From positions 505,530,442 through 505,594,441 of the forward strand of contig NC_081410.1 in NCBI RefSeq assembly GCF_030272615.1: 64,000 nt of DNA. The letters are read 5' to 3'. Of the stretch, positions 38,280 through 50,400 are shown one piece after another (the first letter of the stretch is position 1; the number at the start of each line of letters is the position of its first letter). The translations under genes were made by a program, and so were the position numbers. This DNA is from Cryptomeria japonica (taxonomy: Eukaryota; Streptophyta; Pinopsida; Cupressales; Cupressaceae). The notes beneath the pieces are model-generated. The model made no database searches. It was not told the origin of the DNA and saw nothing but the letters and a program-made list of their open reading frames with translations.

Positions 38280-39995
38280 GAGGTCTTGGACACTCCCAAA
38301 ACATGAACACATTAACATAAACATAGAAATGAAAGCTTACACTTTTTTTTTTCAACAACAATTTACATAAACACAACCTTTTCAACAAGCTTTTCTTTCC
38401 TTCAACAAAACAACATAAACAACATAAATAAGAGGAAATAAAACCAACCTTATTCTGCCAATAGGTATGTTAGATTTAGTTGGGGATGAGCTGCCCAATT
38501 CCACACAAACTTTTCTCCAATCTTTCCCCAAAAACTCTACTCCACTACTAATTTCCAAAACAAGAGCATAATCTCCAAAAAAGGAGAGTGGGTGATTACT
38601 CACTAAGTCCCTAATCCTTGCCTAAGAAGGCCTCTCACACACTTCCCAACCCCTTGGGTGAGGTGAGAGTTCCCATTGGTTGCTCTTCCCAAACTCTTAC
38701 ACATTACTAAAACTAGAAAGGGAAAAGGTGAGAGAGGATGGGGAAGAGAGCTTGACATCAAAAGGGAAGGTTGTCTATCATAGGAGGAACTTTCTAAGTT
38801 GAATTTTCATTCACCTTGGAAAAACCACTTTTTGAGGTGACTAAACAGTCACTTGGGAGAAGTCACATGTTTCAAAATACCCCTAACCCATAGGTATACC
38901 CTTTGGACCTTTGGAAAAGCCCTAAAACTGACCCTAGGAGTCCATTTAACCCCTTAGAAACCCAGCTGAAGTTTACCTACGGGTCAAACCTGAGTTGACC
39001 ACTCCCAAGACTCCCTACCCAAGGCAAATTTGGGACCACACTCATGTTTTTTTTTTAATGGCTTTGGTAGAAACAAAACTCCCTCCAAGAGACAAGTCAA
39101 AATCAATGACACTAATCAGCACATGTGTCAAGTGACACAATAAAAATACAATATAAAAATCACACATGGAATTTGTCTCTTGTAGGATTACACATATACA
39201 TAAAAATTAATTTTAACACTCAAGCATCATACACTTCACAAATAAAATACATTACAAATGGGGTGTTGTCTCTCCAAATAGACAACCCCTGGCTTAACAA
39301 GCGTACATTGGCCTAGGTTTGGTTCTCCATATAAATTCCATGGTCACATGGATAATTTTCCTGCGCATCTCAATTAACACATTAGTAATTCCAAATAATC
39401 ACAATTATACATAATTAAATACATGGATTTCATTGCACATCAAACACTCATACATTGTCAACAATAATTCAATATCTCATTCAATTAAATCCGATTTCAC
39501 ATAAGCAATTAACATAATTCACAAAATTGAACCATTCATAAAATAAGCATCATTTTTCTATCATCAAAATGAAGTCCTGCAATTCCAATAATGACATTCA
39601 CCATTTCAAAATAATTCTATTCTAACAACATATAAATTTTCATAATCATCATGCATAGAATAAAGCATCAATATATGTCAATGTGATCCAATCATGAAAT
39701 CATATAGGTTCTAAATCCATAAAGCATAAAATAAAGCATCCATAATAGTCTCAATATGCAAATAACTGAAAATATCAAACTGAGTCGGGGTAGGGCCTCA
39801 CAACTTTGGAGAAAGAGACTTTTGGAGAGAAGACAAAATGCCTATTCCTTATTCCATGCATCGATTCGAGGGCGTTCGGAGGCATCAGAGACCTGCCGCA
39901 TATGAACCACCAGTAAGTCAATGCTTTTGACCCTTTTTTTATTTTAAATTTGATCGTTTTTGGTCCATTTTTTTATTTTTGAAATTTGGTTTTAA

Positions 39996-40460
39996 CGGTT
40001 TAGCGCATAGAAGACGTATTTTAGCGCATACGATAAATTAGGTAGCGCATAGGGTATAAATTTAGGGTAGCATCTGAAAATGAATTGGGTAGCGCATAAA
40101 AATTTTAGGCTAGCACATGGTCTCAGGTTAGCGCATGATGAACATAGGGTAGCGCGTCAGGTTAAAAGGGTAGCGCATAGGTCAAACCTAGCGCATAGGA
40201 TCTATAGGGGGTCGCGTGGGTAGGGGGATTTAGCGCATAGGTTAGACCTAGCACATAGGGTCAAATAGGTAGCGCCAGCATGGGATAGGTTAGCGCATAA
40301 ATCAGTTTTAGCGCCTAGGGTAGGTTGGGTGGCGCATGGAGGAAAAAGAATAGCGCATAGAGCTAGTCTAGCACATAGGGTAGACATAATAGCGCTTGGA
40401 GAAAACAAGGTAGCGCATGGGTATATTTTAGTGCACAGCCAAGTTTAATTAGCGCATGGA
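39996..40460 (+). repeat. Phased TAGCGCAT cluster 1, in the predicted intron of the antisense ORF
   Basis: At least 21 copies of TAGCGCAT or near variants start at about 40001, 40022, 40042, 40090, 40111, 40129, 40150, 40171, 40189, 40210, 40231, 40249, 40270, 40291, 40309, 40330, 40351, 40369, 40390, 40411, 40429 and 40450. From 40090 on the spacing is 21, 18, 21 in rotation, so the higher-order unit is 60 bp. The sequence between cores is variable. On the plus strand the frame gives [L/V]AH[R/G] units but has stops. Confidence 0.9.
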
Positions 40461-40704
40461 TCGGGTTTTGCAAGATTTAGATGATTTTTGGATGCGAAAG
40501 ATTTCATAGGAAAAGGTCAGCTTTGTCTGGGGGATGGATTTTTGCCATTTGTTGTGTCTTTGATCATGTTTTTGAAAATGTGTCCAATATGAGTGTTGAT
40601 ATAACTTGATTTAATTTGCGATTTGTGTCAAGTTATTTGATGTAGATATGAATGTGTTGTTTTGATCGAACCATGATTTGTTTTGCACTATTTTTCAAGT
40701 TCAA

Positions 40705-40905
40705 ATGTGTGGAGCCTGATTTGTGTTACAAGCTGATATGGGTTGGAAACTTGAGTTGTGTTACAAGCTGATATGGGTGGGAAACTTGATTTGTTTTACA
40801 AGTTTATGTGATGTGGAGACTTAAGTTGTTTTACAAGTTTTGATATGGTTTTTTAAAACTTGAGTTGTGTTACAAGTTGATATGATATGATGTTGAACTT
40901 GATTA
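40705..40905 (+). repeat. Degenerate ~43-bp tandem repeat in the same intron
   Basis: About five units share acttgagttgtgttacaag and gatatggg, becoming more divergent to the right. Confidence 0.75.
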
Positions 40906-42949
40906 GATGAGCAAATTGTTTCATGCTTTTGATGTGATTTTGATTTTGATATCTTTATTTTGATGTGGACATTGATATTGAATTCGTTTTGCATTTTGAC
41001 AGGAGCGATTGGGAGTGGTGCAGTCATGGGAGCGGTTTCCTAGACCTTGGGCATTGATACCACGGTTGACATAGATTGACTTAGATGTGATCGAGAGATG
41101 TGGTTTATCATCTTTGCTAGACATGCCTTGGTTCACTGTGAACCGGGGTCTACTGACAGCGCTTGCTGAGAGGTGGCACAGTGATATGAACACATTTCAC
41201 TTTGCTACTGGCGAGATGACAGTCACTCCAGAGGACTGTTATAGGATCTTACGGATTCCCGTAGTAGGTGCTTTATTGCCATATGAGCAGACAGAGGAGG
41301 GTGGTACTGAGGCGCTACGACATATTTTTCATGATGAGACGGTATGTGGGTATGAGATCCTATGGCAGGAGTTCCTGGATTTAGATTATGCACCTCTCCC
41401 ATCAGTATTAGCAGGGTTTATCGGTGGATTCCTTTGTCCTAATCGCAGGTCAAAGGGATTCTCTATGGGTTGGGGATTGGTTCTTGAGGAGATGGTGACC
41501 CAGGACCGCAGGTTTGCTTGGGGATCAGCCATGTTAGCCCACTTGTACAGAGACCTGCATGAGGTTGTGTATCTGGATTATGGTAGTTTGTCAGCTAGCA
41601 TGACACTTTTATAGGTATGGTGCTGGGAGCACATTCCAACAGCGAGACCACTGGTAGACAGAGACATGCCTGTTGGGTGGGCATATGCTTATGGTTACAG
41701 GGGTCTAGTTGTCCAGCGTAAGCTGGGCAAATTGGAGAATTGGAGGAGGGTCTTGGATGATATAGATATGGTCGTCTAGTGACTGTATACAGATTGTGAG
41801 GTCTGGGCAGAGGATGGGCTAGAGATGACCTATGTGTTTATGAGCTGGTTTTTTATAGGGCGGACGCCCTTTGTGATAAAGAGATTCCAGGTGGGTAGGG
41901 TTTTGAGGCAGTATGGTCGGCAGTAGGGTATACAACAGGGGACCTGCTTGTATGCGTGTCGGAGACAGGATGTACCTGATTGGGGTCCCACTATTGACAG
42001 CGGAGCAGTCGTAGAGGATTTCTCAAGCTTAGTGGGGTAGATATGGGACTATGCTCCCGAGATTTTAGACGCAGGGATGACCCATGAGTTTGCGGGTTTG
42101 TTTGCAGCTCGTGTTGTTGCCAAGATATCAGATCCTAAGGAGATGCGGCCGACCTTTGATGATGATGAGGAGGATGTTGGGGGAGATGGAGACGATGGAG
42201 ATGATGGAGGCGAAGGCGGACGAAGGGGGAGAGGATATCGGGGGAGGGGAGGAGATAGGGGCAGGTATGGGGGAGGTCGAGTGGAGAGAGTAGTTCGATG
42301 AGCTGTGATGGACAGGGGGAGAGGAGGGTTGGCCATTGGAGTAGGGGAGGAGGGGAGAGTGGGAGAGGTGATGGCAGCAGTGGGAGGGACAGATGAGTGG
42401 AGGCGGTCGACATAGAGGAGGAGGACTAATGAGTTACCTCCACCAGCACCTAGGACAGGCAGAGGGATAGGAGGTACCCCTTCTCAGGTGCCCCTATGGG
42501 TCCGAGTCCCGATGCATGTGGAGGATGCGTAGATCAAGACCCTGCAGTTGACAGTTCAGTAGCTACAGGTGCAGTTATTGGCGCAGCAGTGTCAGATTAC
42601 TCAGCTGACGCTAGAGCAAGACACAGAGATACAGCGGCATGGTCGGGTAGAGGAGCTAGCAGCTACCATTCAGAGAGCAGCAATAGGGGGCTCGATGAGA
42701 GATATTATGAGGGAGTTGTCCTCAAGAGTGAGGGAGGCGGAGTATTATAGACGCCATTACAAGGATGTCATGCCCAGGGAGCGTAGAGTACAGAGCTTCA
42801 TGCAGGTGAGATCGAGTCGATCTCGAGAGACTGGGACACAGTCAGAGAGCAAAGGCGTGACAGGGCCCTCGAGATAGGATCCTCCTGGAGATCTAGGAGC
42901 TAGGACATCAGTTGCGAGACCATCCCCCTCAAGAGATAGTCATACCTGA

Positions 42950-44412
42950 GAGACGATGTCTCTATCGTATTTTTAGATCATTGTTTTGCTTGTATTGGGC
43001 ACAGTCATGACAGATTTTGTACATTTGGATCATTTTTTGATATTATATATAGATGGCACCATTTTCTTTGATCATGTGATGTGTTATATGGATGCATGTT
43101 CTATATGCTCTTTCTTTTCTTTATGATGATGCAATGCTTAGATAGATGATATGATGCATGATGTAAATGTATGATGTATGTTTTGATATGTTGTGAGATG
43201 TATCTTGAAAATGAGATGTATGATAATGATAATGATGTGAGATGTATCTTGAAAATGAGATGTATGATAATGATAATGATAATGATGTGAGATGTATCTT
43301 GAAAATGAGATGTATGATTTGATATACAAAATGATATGCAACTACTTGTAAAATGATATGCAACTATTTGTAAAATGATATGCAACTACTTTTAAAATGA
43401 TATGCAACTATTTGTTTTTGGAGCATCCTCATTCTGCATTTGTCATCCTGATATAACCATATGTTATTTTGCTTTCGATATAGGTATCATCATTGAGCAT
43501 TGATTTGGTTGGGATATGTTGAAAATTTATACAAGCATAATGGTATAATTGAACCATAATGACCTGAGAAAAATTTACATGATTTTTGATTTTGCAAGAT
43601 AGCACAAGCGTCAAGGTATAATTGAACCAGGATGACCAGAGTACAGATTGCATATAAACAGACAAGATTAAACCATTTGTATGTGTAAAGTGAAATCATG
43701 TCTTCAGTGATATTCGATGTATCACATCTTGAGACAAGTATTTACACAGTACAAATGATCGCCTCCCAGACAGAAGACTAAGAAAAATATTGGAGTTTCC
43801 CCATGATCTCTAGCTTTGAGCATTTAGTGAGAAAATGCAGAGAATCCAATAATTGAAAAAGTTCAAATGCAAAAATAGTCAAGACTTTATGCGATAATGC
43901 AACATTTAGTACTTCAGAAAATCATCCATCTTAGCATGTTTGTGATTCTTGTTTTAGTGATCCAAATTTTTGCTCTGTGATGGAGTGAAGTTTTTTGGTC
44001 GCTGGATGTGACGTTTCTAAGTTTTGCAAATAGTTTTGATGTCTTGAACGTGGTGCAAGTGTTGACGATTTATTGCCCCTAGCTGAGTGTGCCTCTTGAT
44101 GTGGATACGTTTAGTGATTACCAAGCCATGGTGGAATGTGGTAAAAGGATATATGGATAGACCAGGATAGTGACTACACTAAGTATGTCCTGAATGGATA
44201 TTTGCTAAGTGTCGGGCGATGGCCGATAGTACTTTACTGCAAGTTTATAGATATAGATGAAGGAGTTGTTCTTTCACAATAGCGCCTATTACCAGGTTTT
44301 CACCAGTTACTTTTATTGTACCTTTTTATTTGCTTTTTATTGATTTTTATTTTTATTTTTTTGTTTGTTTTTGCTTTTTCCGTGTATTAGACTACTCAAG
44401 TGTAGTATTTCT
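42950..44412. other. G2 region between antisense ORF and pol end, with tandem repeats
   Basis: The two ORFs converge here. No gene is visible. About 43194-43320 holds units of gagatgtatcttgaaaatga plus gataat runs, two and a half times. About 43331-43415 holds four copies of a 22-bp unit beginning atgatatgcaact. The rest is unremarkable AT-rich sequence. Confidence 0.7.
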
Positions 44413-47400
44413 TCAATGAATGTTGTTGGTTGGTTCGTCAAGCACATCTCCCTCTGAGGTTGTGAGCTGATAAGCATCTAATCCATAGACTGATATGATG
44501 ACATAGGGACCCAACCAATTAGGTTCAAACTTCCCTTTCTTTTCTCGATCTTGTTGATTTCTAGGATTTTCTTTGAGGACTAGGTCACCAACTTTGAAAT
44601 TGCGAGGGATGACCTTGTGATTGTAGCTTCTGCACATGCATTGCTGATATGCTTTGAGATGAGTGTAAGCATGCTGACGTCTTTCATCTAATAGTTCTAG
44701 TTCTTGCAGTCGGTTGACCCGATACTCTTCATCTGGGATTAAGCCTTTTAGAGAGACTCTAAGAGACGGAATTTCTACCTCCAGTGGTAAAATAGCTTTT
44801 GATCCATAGACCAATGAGAAAGGTGTTGCTCTTGTAGGTGTATGGATGCTCATTCTGTATGCCCAAAGTGCTGGATTGAGTTGTATATGCCAGTCTTTAC
44901 CTGCATAATTTACTGTTTTCTTGAGAATTTTCAGTATTGTTTTGTTGGATGCTTCTACTTGACCATTTCCCTGGGGGTAGTATGGTGTAGAGAACCGATG
45001 TTGTATTTTGAATTGTTCACATAGTTCTCGGACATCTTGGTTTTTGAATGGTCATCCATTATCGGTGATGATGGAACTTGGAATACCATATCTGCAGATC
45101 AAATAGTTTAGGATAAAAGACGCAATTTGCTTTCCAGTTACTGTGGTCATTGGGACTACTTCTATCCACTTGGTAAAGTATTTTGTTGTAGTTATAATGA
45201 AGTTGTGTCCATTTGAAGATGAAGGATGAATTTTGACGACCAAGTCTAGTCCCCACTGACAAAGGGCCAAGATGTTGTAAATGGCTATAGTTCCTGTGAT
45301 GGTGCATGTATAAGATTGCCATGGATCTGGCATTTAGGACACTTCTTGGCAAAGTGGTAAGAATCTTTCTCCATTGTAGGTCGGTAGTATCCCATCCTTA
45401 GAAGCTTTTTAGCAAGAGTAGTCCCACTTGAATGTGTTCCACAAATACCTTCGTGCAGCTCGTGTAAAGTAGAATCAGAATCATTACGATCAAGGCAATG
45501 AAGAAGAGTACCATCTAGACCTCGACGGTACAAAGTATCAGCAATAAGGGTATAACGGGCGGCTTGTCGGATAAAATCATGTTTTTGGTTCCGGGATAAG
45601 TCAATGGGTAGGATGTTGTTCTTTAAATAATCATATATCGGTCCATATAAAGGTGAATCCGAACCGGTTAAGGTATAGACAACATGGGATTCGGAGTGGT
45701 CATAGGCTGGGGAGAACAGTTGCTCTACCAGGAACTCATAACAATTCTGTTGCTCTGGAATTTGTAGTAATGAAGCGATAGTAGCCATGGCATCGACTGC
45801 TTTGTTGTTCAACCTTGGTATTTGTTCGAAGGTGATGTGTACAAAATACTGTTTGAAGTCATCCACCATTCGTTTGTAGGGTAGTAGCTTGTCATCCTTT
45901 GTCTGATAGTCATTGTTGATTTGATTGACGACTAGTTGTGAATCTCCATAGACCATTAACTCTGTGATTTTCCATTCTACGGCCATTTTGATGCCTATAA
46001 CCAATGCCTCATATTCAGCCACATTATTTGTGCATGGGAACATAAGCCTATATGATCTTGGTATAGTGTGTCCTTCAGGAGTGATGAAAAGAATGCTAGC
46101 ACCTGAACCATGTTGGGTGTAGGATCCATCAAAGTATAGAGTCCATTGCGTGGTGGAAATAGTAAGAACATCCCTGTCCGAAAATTCAATCTCCATAATT
46201 TGCTGTCCTGGTAGCGATGCTTCAGCTAGTTGATCTGCAATTGCTTGTCCTTTGGTGGTTCTTCGTTCTGTGTATTGGATGTCAAATTCACTGAGAATCA
46301 TGACCCATTTAGCCAATCTGCTAGTAAGAGCTGCCTTGCTAAGTAGATATTTGAGAGGATCAATTTTTTCTACTAGCTTAATTGTATGTGCTAGCATATA
46401 ATGTCAGAACTTTTGAGATGCGAAGACTACTATTAGACAAGCCTTCTCAATGAATGTGTAGTTGAGTTCATAACCATTTAATGTCCTATTGATGTAGTAG
46501 ATGGCTCGTTCCTTTCCTTGTTGATCTTCTTGTGCTAACAGTGCCCCCAGTGATATTTATGTTGTTGAAATGTATAGAATAAGGGGCTTTCCTGTGACTG
46601 GTGGTACTAGAACTGGTGGGTTCATCAGATATTGTTTGATTTGATAAAAAGATTCTGCACACTTGATCTCCCATCTGGAAGGTACATTCTTATGGAGCAA
46701 ATGATTGAATGGTAGACTTTTATCAGCTAGTTGAGCGATGAATCATCTGATTGATTGAAGTCGTCCTTGTAGAGATCTGAGTTGACTGATATTCTTTGGT
46801 GGTGGCATTTCCATAATGGCTTGTACCTTTGCTGGATCCACTTCAATACCTTTAGCTGAGACAATGTAGCCCAGTAACTTTCCTGATGTAACCCCAAAGA
46901 CACACTTCTTAGGGTTGAGCCGAACTTGAAATTTCTCCAATCGATCAAAGATTTTTGTTAGGATGCCGAGATGTTCTGCTCTGGTGAATGATTTAGCTAG
47001 CAGATCATCTACATAGTCTTCCATGAATGTGTGCATCATGTCATGAAAGATTGTTGTCATTGCTCTTTGATAAGTAGCCCCTGCATTCTTTAAGCCAAAA
47101 GACATAACATTCCAACAATACGTTCCCCAAGGACAGGTGAACGCTATTTTATCTTGATCTTCTGGAGCTATTCTGATCTGATTATAGCCGGAAAAATCAT
47201 CCATTAGTGAGAGCATTGCATGGCCTACTGTGAGGTCTACAATTATGTCGATGTTGGGTAAAGGAAAGTTGTATTTTGGACAGGCTTTGTTGACATCTCT
47301 GAAATCAGTGTAGATTCTGATACTGCCGTCTGGTTTTGATACTGGCACTATGTTGGAGATCCATTCTGCATAGTCGATGGGTCGGATGAATCTGACATCT

Positions 47401-50400
47401 AATAGTTTCTTTAGTTCAGCTTTGACCATGAGTGCCACCTGTAGATTCATCTTTCGTAGTTTTTGTTTGACTAGCTTAACTCTTGGAGAGATGGATAAGT
47501 GATGCATGATTAAGTGTGGATCAACTCTGGGCATATCGGCATATGACCAAACAAAGTTAATTTGCTTTTATTTTAAAAAAATGATAAATGTCAATCTTTC
47601 CTCCTCTGTCAGAGATTCTGCAAGGTGTATGTTTTTGACTGCTTCTGTGGTACCAATGTTGATTGATTGAGTGGGTTCAATCAATATGGGTGATCACTCA
47701 TGAAAGTGTTCTGGAAGAGTGTCAAGTCTCCCATCTTTAGGTGCCTTAAAAACGTTTTCACCCTTAGATGCATCCTTTATTTTTACTTTTTTGTGATCTA
47801 GAGCTACCATTGACTAGTTTTCAGCATTAGATCTTTTATTTGGTTCATTTTTGCGACCGAGAGACTTGGCACTCCCTGGTATGCAGACATCATTACCTCG
47901 TTCACTGGTAGAGCCTGTTTCCGGGTTAATGGTACATAGGTAATGGATAATAGATTCATCATCTGGGAAAATTGGTATATCATGTATTTCGGGTTCGTCC
48001 CGGTCAATGAGGTCAGGAAAGACAAGCGGTAAGGAATCATTCGGTGGATCAAGTTCTGCTACTGTAAGTGTCAAGACAGTGGTTTCATCGTGATTGGTTT
48101 TGGTAAATAAGTCAAGGATTTCGTCGAGGTCTTTGATAGTATCATCTTCCATATAGACTTGTTCATAGTGTTTATGTTCGCTTTCCTTGGTATCATAGAT
48201 ATTCTGCGGTCTAAATTCAAGAGGTCTATCTTTTGCATTATGTTCTTCTTGAGAAAGGGATATGGTACCAGTATTATCAGTGATATCTACAGTAGCATTT
48301 GAGCAGCTACCCCATTCATATTCATTGGAATCAGTCTCTGAGGCATCATCCCAGATTCTATCAGTGTTGTAAATAGGTATGTTGTAGGGTGAAAATAGAT
48401 CTTTGATGATGGATACCAGTTTGATAGTTGTTGTTGATTCGGTGTCAGATCCTGCTTCTACTTTCTGTATTTGTTCATAGACTATGCCTCCTTGGGGATT
48501 AATAATGGTATCAGGAGATGATACTATTAGTTCTTGAGATATTGACGTTTGAATATGAGCTACGGCTGCATATATGGCCTTCTTGTGACTCAGAAGCTTT
48601 TTCTAATGTTGCTTATGTTCTTGACATTCACGTGCCTTGCAGATTGTTTCTGCTGACTCAAATAGTGCTTCCTACCATGATTCTTCTTTGTACTTCTTCT
48701 TTGCTTTCCATTGAGGTTTTGGAGTTATGTGTGGTGTCCTTCTTAATAGGAAAGTGAGTTTAGAACCCAATCTTGTTTTGTCTCTACTGGGCTGTGAAGG
48801 AAGATCTATGGGCTCAGTGACTCCTTTGCATTTTCCAATAGGTCCTTTACCGTCATATCCCATTTGTTGCATGGTTAAGTAGCCCTTTCCATATAGGTGT
48901 GTTGGCAGAACTATGTCCAGAGCAGCTGCTCTGTTATCTTCTTCCTCATCTTTGTATAACTAGCTAAGAATGTCTTTATCTTCTGATTCATGTGCTAGAG
49001 TGCCTAGTTGGATGAAGGTACCATCAAATTTGGTGATGGGATGAGTTACTTGATGTGTCAACGGAGTGGGCAATCCATGAGATCTGGGTGATGTCAGTAA
49101 TTTGGCCAAGCACATGGGTTCCAAAGAGTATTCTCCCATACCTTGTTCTTTGATTTGCATTTTCTGCTTGAAATCTCTAGATAATGATTCGGGCTTTCCC
49201 TTCTGTTGATCTAATGTTGAGGATCTCTGCTTTTCAATATTATGAGGAACCAAACTGTCCTGGGCTGCCCCCATCGCATTACAATGTTGAAATGGATTGT
49301 GATCAGCAGATATAGAGACCTCTTGTCCATTATAAGGAAATTTGACACACTGGTGATACGTAGAAGGTACTGCTTGCATTTAATGTATCCAGGGTCGACC
49401 TAATAAAATATTGTAGGTGAGGTCTATGTCTAAGAACTGACACATAGTATCCTTTTGCACTGGTCCAACTTGAATGGGTAACATCACGATTCCTTTAGAT
49501 AACCTTTCCTCATCATCATAGGCCTTTATGGTAATCTTTTTACGTGGATCAATAGACTCTTCCGAGAAGCCTAATGCACGGATAAGCTTTAAAGTACATA
49601 TATTAAGTCCAGCTCCTCCATCTATTAAGACTATTTTTACTCGGTGTTTATAAACGATGACTTCAATATGGAGAGGAGTGTTATGTGGATGACTCAAGGA
49701 AGTATTATCATGCTCTGAGAAGGTGAGATTATGAGGCCCTGTCCTATGAGCGACCATGGCTTGAAATTTGTCTGCATCCAGATCTTGAGGTACATTTGTT
49801 TCTAATAGTGCTTGCTCCAATATGTTTTTGTGTTTGAGCGACAGTTTCAGCAATTCTAGTATAGATATCTGAGCCGGAGTTTTGCGTAGTTGGCTGACTA
49901 AATCATATTGGATCTTTGGTGTAGTGGTTGTAGGTGCGGTATGTCCTTTCAAGACATATTTATGAGTTTGGGTTGTTACATTGACAGATTCATGATCATG
50001 TTGGTCTCAGATTGTGATGACATTGACCTGATGGTCTTCAGCTTATATGTGATTGATGGTGTTATTGTAGATGTGGTTGATACGAGCTCCACATGTATCG
50101 TTTGAGGTTGAAGCTCCATCTTTGTTGTAATTTGGAAGAGAATTTTTAAAGGCTCTGTGGTCACCATTTGTTTTGAGACCATCTACCATTAAGTCACCCC
50201 GATCGATCATGTCTTGAACAATGTTTTTCAATCTCATACAATCGTTCGTTCGATGACCTTTGTTACAATGAAAATCACAATAGTGTGAATCATTCCACCA
50301 AGGTGGTTTGATTTGGGGTTCGTAGTTGCTGATTGCAGGCAAAGAGAGAATCTTGTTTGCCAGAATCTCTCTGAATGCTGATTCTAGTGATTGTCCCAGT

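Larger units (their letters stand above)
34696..39802. mobile_element. S1: large apparent solo LTR, nested in G2
   Basis: It begins TGTCATGCCC and ends GGGCCTCACA, imperfect inverted termini, with a perfect 5-bp duplication ACTTT (34691-34695 and 39803-39807). Removing it and one duplication rejoins the G2 leader. I found no internal direct repeat, primer site or gag-pol, so a solo LTR (about 4.3 kb without S2) is the simplest reading. Start and end resemble the long LTRs of Tekay/Del chromoviruses; that assignment is from memory and moderate. The content is AT-rich with (GT)n/(TA)n tracts near 35300-35350 and 36940-37130, and a GC-rich island at 35620-35864 plus 36646-36760. Confidence 0.78.
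39838..42949 (+). pseudogene. Antisense additional ORF of G2: plant mobile domain protein
   Basis: Exon 1 (39838-39912, 25 codons from MPIPYSMHRF to AAYEPP) ends at a perfect donor GTAAGT. The intron is 39913-41002, ending tttgacag. Exon 2 (41003-42949) resumes in phase with ERLGVVQSWERF. It reads into a plant mobile domain (aminotransferase-like PMD): LLTALAERWHSDMNTFHFAT, EDCYRILRIPVVG, VWCWEHIP, VGRVLRQYGRQ. In plants this domain occurs in MAIN/MAIL nuclear proteins and in transposon ORFs. An acidic then RGG-like stretch (about 42150-42300) and a helical region with coiled-coil character (about 42560-42800) follow. About eleven in-frame stops (41072, 41612, 41777, 41780, 41924, 42038, 42299, 42413, 42530, 42560, 42875) but no frameshift in exon 2. 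It runs opposite to gag-pol and sits between pol and the 3' LTR. No splice evidence beyond sequence. Confidence 0.82.

Noticed and set aside
42049-42413. Minus-strand Pro/Ser-rich open frames
   Set aside because: They are the antisense of the RGG-like tail of the plant-mobile-domain ORF.
43101-43385. Minus-strand Ile/His-rich open frames
   Set aside because: They are translations of the gataat and atgatatgc tandem repeats.
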